DNA of 64,000 bases from Paenarthrobacter aurescens. Lineage in GTDB: Bacteria; Actinomycetota; Actinomycetes; Actinomycetales; Micrococcaceae. Numbering within the stretch: position 1 is the stretch's first letter; every line of letters starts with the position of its first letter. Positions 59,138 to 64,000 of this stretch are shown piece after piece. The notes beneath the pieces were generated by a model, which saw only the letters and a list, made by a program, of their open reading frames with translations, was not told where the DNA came from and did not search any database. The stretch lies in contig NZ_JAOEFX010000007.1 of the NCBI RefSeq assembly GCF_025421775.1, positions 239,244 to 303,243 of the forward strand, read 5' to 3'. The translations under genes and the position numbers were made by a program.

Positions 59138-61374
59138 CAGCGTCCTTCCAGCTTGGTGTGTGGTTCAGTCTGCCCCGCAGGGTCGGCGTTGGTGCGTTCG
59201 GCGTTGGTGCGTTCGGCCGGGGCCGTCCTGGATGGTTGGGCAGTGCGGTTTGCCAGCTTGGCATCGCGGTCAGCGAGCCGGGCAAACATATCGTTGTAAG
59301 CACTGAGATCGGCGTCGTTATTCCTGTCGGCTGCCCGATCCACCCGGCGGGTCTCCCGTTCGTCAGAACGGGACCACATCACAGCCACACCGATAGCCAC
59401 CAGCAAAGTGGGTACTTCGCCGATGCCCCACGCCACGGCGCCGCCCAGTTGCTGGTCTCCGATGGCCGACGGACCCCAGGCCCGGCCCAGGTTTCCGAAG
59501 TAGTCGGCTGCAAGCAGGCCGGTGCCACCCATGATGGCTACGCCGAAGAAGGCATGGAAGCCCATGGTGGCCAGCAGGAGAAGCAGGCGCATCGGGTAGG
59601 GAGCCCGGCGTGGAAGAGGATCGCTCCCGATCATGCTCAGCACAAAAATGTAGCCGGTCAGCAGGAAGTGCACGTTCATGAGCTCATGGCCCACATGCTC
59701 GCGCATTGCCAGGCCGAAGAGGTCCGAGTAGTAAAAGAGGACAATGGAGCCCGCGAAGTTGGCAGCGGCGAACAACGGGTGCGTCACGATCTGCGAGAAC
59801 CTGGAGTGCACGAACAGCAGCAGCCACTCGCGCAAGCCGCGTGAACCATGGACACCTTCGCCCCTGGCCGGCAGTGCGCGCAACGCAAGGGTCACGGGGG
59901 CACCAAGGACCAGGAAGATCGGGGCCACCATGGTGAGGGCCATGTGGTCCACCATGTGTGCAGAGAACAGCACACGGCCGTACACGGCGGGCGGTCCAGA
60001 GGTGATGTAGGTGAGCACCACCAGGCCGATCATCCAGTTCACGGTCCGGAACCAGGACCATTTGTCTCCGCGCCGGCGAACTTTGACCAGACCCATGATG
60101 TAGGAAACAGCGCCGAACAGCGCAACTCCTACCCACAGCCAGTCAAAGCGCCATTCAGTGAGCCAGCGTTCCGGCGTGAGTTCGGGCGGCAGTTCATAGC
60201 CCGAAAGGATGAACGACGGCGAGGCATCAGGTGCGTAGGTGGTGGGCTGGGGCGGTGCCGAGCGTCCGAGCGCAACGGCAAGTCCCGACGTCGCGCCCAT
60301 GACCAGCAGCTCAACCAAAACCAGCTGCCACAGCACCCGGCGGGCAGACATGGAACCGTTCTTGCCAAGCTGTGGGATGACCCACTGTCGGTGCATGAAG
60401 CCGATGCCACCCAGCACCAGCGTGGCCAGCGACTTCGCGACGATGAGTTGGCCGTAAGGAGAGCCGAAGAGGTCGGCAGGGTTGGTAACGCGGATAGCGG
60501 CGTTAATAACACCTGAAGCGAACACCAGGACAAAGGCGAAGCCGGCCAACGACGAGAAGCGCCTGAGGGTTTGCTCGGTGATGTCCTGAATTCCCTTGCC
60601 CCTGGAACCTGTGAGGATGCCGGAAAGGACCGCGAGCATAATGATGCCGCCTACCCAGGTGGAGACGCCCACCAGGTGGAGCCCCAAGGAATTGATGGCG
60701 CCTTCGTGGTCGCTGGAGCTCGACGAGTGCCCGATCAAGGCTGTAGGAATGAGGCCGATGAGGGCCAGCACCAGCGTGAACGCCAGCCCGGTCAACGATC
60801 GGACCCCGAACAGCGCAGTGGTGACAACGGCCGCGATGATGGTGACCGCAAGCCAGGCCTTGCCGGTCTCGATGTCGGTCATGAAATACACCAGCGAACG
60901 AGTGAACTCGGCATCTCCGGAGAGTCCCTGCCCGGCGACGTCCGCATAGGTCAAGACAAGAACCGCGACGGCAGACAAAGTCCATGCTGCCCCGGCTGCG
61001 GCGGCAACGGCCAATGCCCGGGCGAACGCCGGGTGTTCGGGTGCGTCAACGTCCTTCTCTCGGGACCGCGATCCGCCGAGGTTCTTAGGAAGGATGCCCA
61101 CGGCGAAGATCAGGCCACCAACCACAGTCGCCACGGAGACGTTATGGATGGCCTTCGCGAAAGGCAGGCCCCACCGAACCAAAGCACCAGGGTCGGAAAC
61201 CTGCCGGGCTGCAGAGGCGCCGGAGAAGATCAGGGCTGCTGCAAGAGCCAGGAAGAGAACCGCCAGACCGGCCAGTTGCCATGGGAGGGAAATCCCCGCG
61301 ACTGTATTGCCTCCCCGCGCTCCCGGCTTAGGAGCAGACGAAGGGGCAGTTGCGGAACTTCTTGCTGATGGCAC
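59137..61374 (-). CDS. CopD-CtaG fusion: copper resistance/cytochrome oxidase assembly membrane protein
   Basis: A 745-residue protein with about 15 membrane helices. The first half carries the CopD domain (residues about 205-320; INSLGLHLVGVSTWVGGIIML). The second half carries caa3-type CtaG (residues about 410-640; MVDHMALTMVAPIFLVLGAPVTL, MNVHFLLTGYIFVLSMIGSDPLP). A charged cytosolic tail has an AERTNAERTNADPA repeat. This fused form is common in actinobacteria. Copper transport for cytochrome c oxidase is the expected role. Start GTG at 61374. Confidence 0.9.
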   Translation of the reverse strand: MPSARSSATAPSSAPKPGARGGNTVAGISLPWQLAGLAVLFLALAAALIFSGASAARQVSDPGALVRWGLPFAKAIHNVSVATVVGGLIFAVGILPKNLGGSRSREKDVDAPEHPAFARALAVAAAAGAAWTLSAVAVLVLTYADVAGQGLSGDAEFTRSLVYFMTDIETGKAWLAVTIIAAVVTTALFGVRSLTGLAFTLVLALIGLIPTALIGHSSSSSDHEGAINSLGLHLVGVSTWVGGIIMLAVLSGILTGSRGKGIQDITEQTLRRFSSLAGFAFVLVFASGVINAAIRVTNPADLFGSPYGQLIVAKSLATLVLGGIGFMHRQWVIPQLGKNGSMSARRVLWQLVLVELLVMGATSGLAVALGRSAPPQPTTYAPDASPSFILSGYELPPELTPERWLTEWRFDWLWVGVALFGAVSYIMGLVKVRRRGDKWSWFRTVNWMIGLVVLTYITSGPPAVYGRVLFSAHMVDHMALTMVAPIFLVLGAPVTLALRALPARGEGVHGSRGLREWLLLFVHSRFSQIVTHPLFAAANFAGSIVLFYYSDLFGLAMREHVGHELMNVHFLLTGYIFVLSMIGSDPLPRRAPYPMRLLLLLATMGFHAFFGVAIMGGTGLLAADYFGNLGRAWGPSAIGDQQLGGAVAWGIGEVPTLLVAIGVAVMWSRSDERETRRVDRAADRNNDADLSAYNDMFARLADRDAKLANRTAQPSRTAPAERTNAERTNADPAGQTEPHTKLEGR

Positions 61375-61445
61375 CTATCCATTGTCCGCTACCTGTCGCC
61401 GGGCTGCGAATCGGGAGGGTCGCTATGTGCATTAACTAAAAGCAA

Positions 61446-61477
61446 AAGGGACGGCAACCGTCAGGTTGCCGTCCCTT
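61446..61477 (-). terminator. Intrinsic terminator of the HU gene
   Basis: AAGGGACGGCAAC and GTTGCCGTCCCTT form perfect 13-bp arms; on the minus strand a TTTTGCTTTT tract follows directly. Confidence 0.9.
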
Positions 61478-61499
61478 CAAGGCGTTCGCCGAAGAGTAG

Positions 61500-61787
61500 T
61501 TACTTCTTCTTGGCGACAGCAGCCTTCAGCTTGGAACCAGCGGTCAGCTTGACGCTGTGGCCAGCTGCGATCTGGATGGTTTCGCCGGTCTGCGGGTTGC
61601 GGCCGGTGCGAGCTGCACGGTCGGTGCGCTCAACTGCGAGCCAGCCCGGGATGGTGATCTTTTCGCCGGCGGCGACAGAAGTCTCGAAAACTTCGAACAG
61701 TGCATCGAGCACGGAGTTGACTGCTGCCTGGCTGGTGCCAGCCTTGCCTGCTACCTCTGCAACGAGTTCACTACGGTTCTTAGCCAT
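61500..61787 (-). CDS. hup: HU-family nucleoid protein
   Basis: A 95-residue histone-like DNA-binding protein: MAKNRSELVAEVAGKAGTSQ opening and the DNA-gripping beta arm with GRNPQTGETIQIAA. It is of the short actinobacterial HU type without the long Lys/Ala tail of mycobacterial HupB (only AAVAKKK). AGGAGGACGTAA is an excellent ribosome site and a strong terminator follows, as expected of a highly expressed single gene. Confidence 0.95.
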   Translation of the reverse strand: MAKNRSELVAEVAGKAGTSQAAVNSVLDALFEVFETSVAAGEKITIPGWLAVERTDRAARTGRNPQTGETIQIAAGHSVKLTAGSKLKAAVAKKK

Positions 61788-62002
61788 TTACGTCCTCCTG
61801 GACTCATACGTTTTTGAGCTTTCAAGCGGAATGCGAGCAAGCCACTGTTCGAAAACTTACCAGCTTGGGCTGGCATGGCCAGCAAATTCCGCGTGTTTCC
61901 GCGCCTTTTTGACCAAAATCACCGGATTTTCGCGGTTTTTAGGGGTGCTTTACGCCCTTGGCGTACCCTACGGCGTTGGCCGTGACTCATTGTTATGCCC
62001 CG

Positions 62003-62557
62003 TCAGAACAGTATGCGCTGGAACAAAAAGTGGTCCTGCCACTCCCCCGCGATCTGAAGGTACGACGACGCATGGCCGATCCGCTCGAAGCCACACCGCC
62101 TGAGGACTGCTTGGGACGCTGCGTTGTGGAGCAACGTCGCGGCTTGGATCCGGTGAAGGCCGAGCTCCTTCGTGGCCATGGTTACGACGGCGGCAACCGC
62201 ACCTGACGCCGCGCCCTTGCCTGTGCATTCCTCGTCAATCCAATAGCCAAGGTTGGCGTTCAGGAATGGTCCGCGGACGATGCCTGTGAGTGTGATCATC
62301 CCCAGGATGCCCCGGCGTCCGGTGATGACCCACGGCACTTCGTTGCCCGCCGCATACTGGTCAACCTTGGCCCGGATCGCAGCTTCCTGGCCAGCCACGG
62401 TGAAGAACTCCTCGCTCCGGGTGGGCTCCCACGGCGCTAAATGTCCACGGTTCCGCAGGTAGGCAGCGGCCAATTCTGTGGCATCTGAAAGCTCAAGAGG
62501 GCGCAGGTACAGTTGTTCGCCGCCCCCGCCCAGGGAGATCTGTCGGGTGAGACTCAT
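62003..62557 (-). CDS. RimJ/RimL-type GNAT N-acetyltransferase
   Basis: A 184-residue Acetyltransf_3 protein: LYLRPLELSDATELAAAY, LGYWIDEECTGKGAASGAVAAVV (acetyl-CoA loop) and HRIQAATLLHNAASQAVLRRCGFERIG are typical of ribosomal-protein or antibiotic acetyltransferases. The real target is not deducible. The 215 bp between it and HU hold only the HU promoter region. Confidence 0.88.
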   Translation of the reverse strand: MSLTRQISLGGGGEQLYLRPLELSDATELAAAYLRNRGHLAPWEPTRSEEFFTVAGQEAAIRAKVDQYAAGNEVPWVITGRRGILGMITLTGIVRGPFLNANLGYWIDEECTGKGAASGAVAAVVTMATKELGLHRIQAATLLHNAASQAVLRRCGFERIGHASSYLQIAGEWQDHFLFQRILF

Positions 62558-62655
62558 CCCCAGACTCTACCTGCGGCTGCTACGACGATTGCGGAGTGGT
62601 CAACGGGGTGATAGCTTTTCCGGTGATCGTGAACTTTTTGCAGGAGGTGAGACCC

Positions 62656-62709
62656 ATGAAAGCAGTATCCACAGTGGGCGCTCCCTGCAGTCCACGATCC
62701 CGCGACTGA
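62656..62709 (+). CDS. 17-codon ORF with strong ribosome site, in frame with the downstream lipase
   Basis: CAGGAGGTGAGACCC precedes an ATG; the frame reads MKAVSTVGAPCSPRSRD and ends in TGA. The same frame continues open into the patatin-like gene, 51 bp farther on. It may be a leader peptide, or the original start of the lipase now cut off by a stop codon. Confidence 0.45.
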   Translation: MKAVSTVGAPCSPRSRD

Positions 62710-62760
62710 GCCAGTCGCCACTGGGAGCGTCCGTCACGCACTTCGCGAAAGGCGACTCCC

Positions 62761-63777
62761 TTGAATACATCAACTTCTTCATCACTCCGCGCCAACCCGA
62801 CGGCGGCATCCGCACTACCGGGGCCGGACCAGTCCCAGCCGGAGGCCGACGCCGGCTCCGTCGCCCCTGAACCGGTCACGGCTCAACGGGCGTTGGTCCT
62901 GGGCGGCGGCGGATCCACAGGCAATGCGTGGCTGATCGGAATCATCGCCGGCCTCTTCGATGCCGGGCTGGACGTTACCACTGCAGACCTCACCATCGGT
63001 ACATCAGCGGGGTCCACCGCTGCAGCCCAGCTGGCCGGAGCCACACCGGCCGAGCTCTTTGAGGCCACCCTTGCCGCAGTCCCGCCCAAAGCCGCAGCCC
63101 TGCCAAGAACCGCCGGCCGGGCAGGAACCGACGCAGGACGCGACGCCGCGAGGCCTGTGATGGACCATATGGAGCGGACCGGCGCCATCATGGATGCTGC
63201 TGCGGATATGGCGGATATGCGCCGCAGATTGGGCGCAGCAGCAATCGACATGGCTGCGGCCATGGAAGGCTCCAGTGCACGGTGGCGGGCAACCGTCGCA
63301 ACCCGGCTGCCACGTCCGGAGTGGCCGGAACGAACGGTGCTCCTCACAGCTGTCAATGCCCACACCGGTGAACCGGTCGTTTTCGACCGCCTCAGCGGAG
63401 TGGAGCTGGTGGACGCCGTGGCCGCCAGCTGCGCCAGCGGTTTCGCCTACAGTATCGGCGACAACCAATACATCGACGGTGGTTACCGGGCAAACGCCGA
63501 GAATGCGGATCTGGCGGCCGGATACTCCCGGGTATTGGTGCTGTCACCATTCGGGGGCCGGACACGGACTCCCTTGGAATGGGGCATGCACCTCGCAGCA
63601 CAGGTCCATGCGCTGCAGGCCACCGGCAGTCAGGTGGCAACAGTCTTCCCGGACGGTGAATCCGAGCATCTGTTCGGTGTGAATGCGATGGACCTGTCTC
63701 TGCGACCGGCCGCCGCGCGTGCCGGTTTCGCACAGGCCAGGGCCCTTGCCGGTCAGCTTGGCAGGTTCTGGAACTGA
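62761..63777 (+). CDS. Patatin-like phospholipase
   Basis: A 338-residue protein: LGGGGSTGNAWLIGIIAGLFDAG holds the oxyanion-hole glycines, IGTSAGS the nucleophile Ser82 (GXSXG), and NQYIDGGYRANAENADLA the catalytic Asp. The start is unclear: no in-frame ATG precedes the domain, and the TTG at 62761 (AAAGGCG about 9 nt upstream) is the best candidate in the open frame. The first 40 residues are low-complexity and perhaps not conserved. A serine lipase or acylhydrolase activity is expected. Confidence 0.85.
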   Translation: MNTSTSSSLRANPTAASALPGPDQSQPEADAGSVAPEPVTAQRALVLGGGGSTGNAWLIGIIAGLFDAGLDVTTADLTIGTSAGSTAAAQLAGATPAELFEATLAAVPPKAAALPRTAGRAGTDAGRDAARPVMDHMERTGAIMDAAADMADMRRRLGAAAIDMAAAMEGSSARWRATVATRLPRPEWPERTVLLTAVNAHTGEPVVFDRLSGVELVDAVAASCASGFAYSIGDNQYIDGGYRANAENADLAAGYSRVLVLSPFGGRTRTPLEWGMHLAAQVHALQATGSQVATVFPDGESEHLFGVNAMDLSLRPAAARAGFAQARALAGQLGRFWN

Positions 63778-63790
63778 AGCGCCCCCAGGC

Positions 63791-63831
63791 AGCGGCGGCT
63801 GACGGTGCCAGATGACCCGTCAGCCGCCGCT
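63791..63831 (+). terminator. Terminator of the patatin-like gene
   Basis: AGCGGCGGCTGACGG and CCGTCAGCCGCCGCT are perfect 15-bp arms with an 11-nt loop, 14 bp after the stop. Confidence 0.75.
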
Positions 63832-63882
63832 CTGGGATTGATCCGGTTGCGGGGGTTTTCGGGTGTGGTGGTTTAAATGGGG

Positions 63883-63911
63883 AGAGCCCCGACCGTCGTG
63901 GTCGGGGCTCT
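63883..63911 (-). terminator. rRNA operon terminator
   Basis: AGAGCCCCGACC and GGTCGGGGCTCT are perfect 12-bp arms with a 5-nt loop, immediately 3' of the 5S gene on the minus strand. Confidence 0.85.
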
Positions 63912-63923
63912 GCCGTTAATGGT

Positions 63924-64000
63924 TGTCCGGCGGTGTCCTACTCTCCCACACCCTCCCGGGTGCAGTACCATCGGCGCTGTGGGTCTTAGCTTCCGGGTTC
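63924..64000 (-). rRNA. rrf: 5S ribosomal RNA, 3' part (gene continues past the right edge)
   Basis: The minus strand reads GAACCCGGAAGCTAAG, then GCGCCGATGGTACTGC, GGGAGAGTAGGACACCGCCG, the conserved 3' two thirds of bacterial 5S rRNA. About 77 nt are inside the window. An rRNA operon transcribed leftward therefore lies just to the right. The exact 3' end is uncertain by a few bases. Confidence 0.95.

Noticed and set aside
62580..62879. 99-codon minus frame overlapping the lipase start
   Set aside because: It overlaps a strong plus-strand ribosome site and the lipase frame, and no family or ribosome site supports it.

Overview
The window is high-GC actinobacterial DNA and looks like an Arthrobacter/Paenarthrobacter-type soil bacterium. 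The basis is strong GC3 bias, many 4-bp start/stop overlaps, GTG starts, several genes whose start lies 6-7 nt after a TAnnnT box (leaderless mRNAs), and actinobacterial gene types (RhaI plus fused RhaD/SDR, CopD-CtaG fusion, ROK-type XylR, LacI-type arabinose regulator). The species is inferred, not proven.

Left part, 1-23.6 kb: a sugar-catabolism island. A LacI-family regulator (cut by the left edge) diverges from a three-gene operon of unknown substrate (Gfo/Idh/MocA oxidoreductase, DUF993 TIM barrel, sugar-phosphate isomerase/epimerase-like protein) with two LacI-type operators between them. After a strong terminator come two 107-bp structured repeats, a group II truncated haemoglobin and a YihY membrane protein. 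Then follow three modules, each with its own regulator: xylose (ROK repressor <-> xylA, xylB), L-arabinose (LacI regulator, araB, araD, araA, aldose epimerase) and L-rhamnose (LacI regulator <-> rhaM, rhaI, fused aldolase/dehydrogenase, rhaB). No sugar transporter lies in the window, so uptake must be encoded elsewhere.

Middle, 23.7-38.2 kb: an EAL protein, panD, a probable amine-catabolism operon (APC permease, MoaF-family protein, cupin, flavin amine oxidase) divergent from a TetR regulator, an AEC transporter, a large fusion of a degenerate trehalose-phosphatase domain to an intact GH15 domain, a luciferase-like oxidoreductase, an orphan amino-acid-type binding lipoprotein, a threonine-dehydratase-like enzyme and an acetyltransferase.

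Accessory patch, 38.2-43.9 kb: fragments that look like plasmid/ICE mobilisation genes abut, tail to tail, the 5' fragment of a large secreted RHS-like protein. These are followed by a DUF1016/YhcG nuclease with unusual internal palindromes and a secreted FG-GAP repeat protein. This is the most mosaic region.

Right part, 43.9-64 kb: a tightly overlapping minus-strand operon (amino-acid-type ABC importer, three luciferase-like flavin monooxygenases, DUF1684 protein) divergent from an FAD/NAD(P)-binding protein and an acetyltransferase. The composition recalls the Bacillus ytm (S-alkylcysteine salvage) operon, so organosulfur or modified-amino-acid salvage is my best inference. Then come a HerA/DUF853 ATPase, a membrane protein, an NHLRC2-like thioredoxin/NHL protein, a CopD-CtaG fusion, HU, an acetyltransferase, a patatin-like lipase with an odd in-frame leader ORF, and the 3' end of a 5S rRNA gene marking an rRNA operon that continues beyond the right edge.
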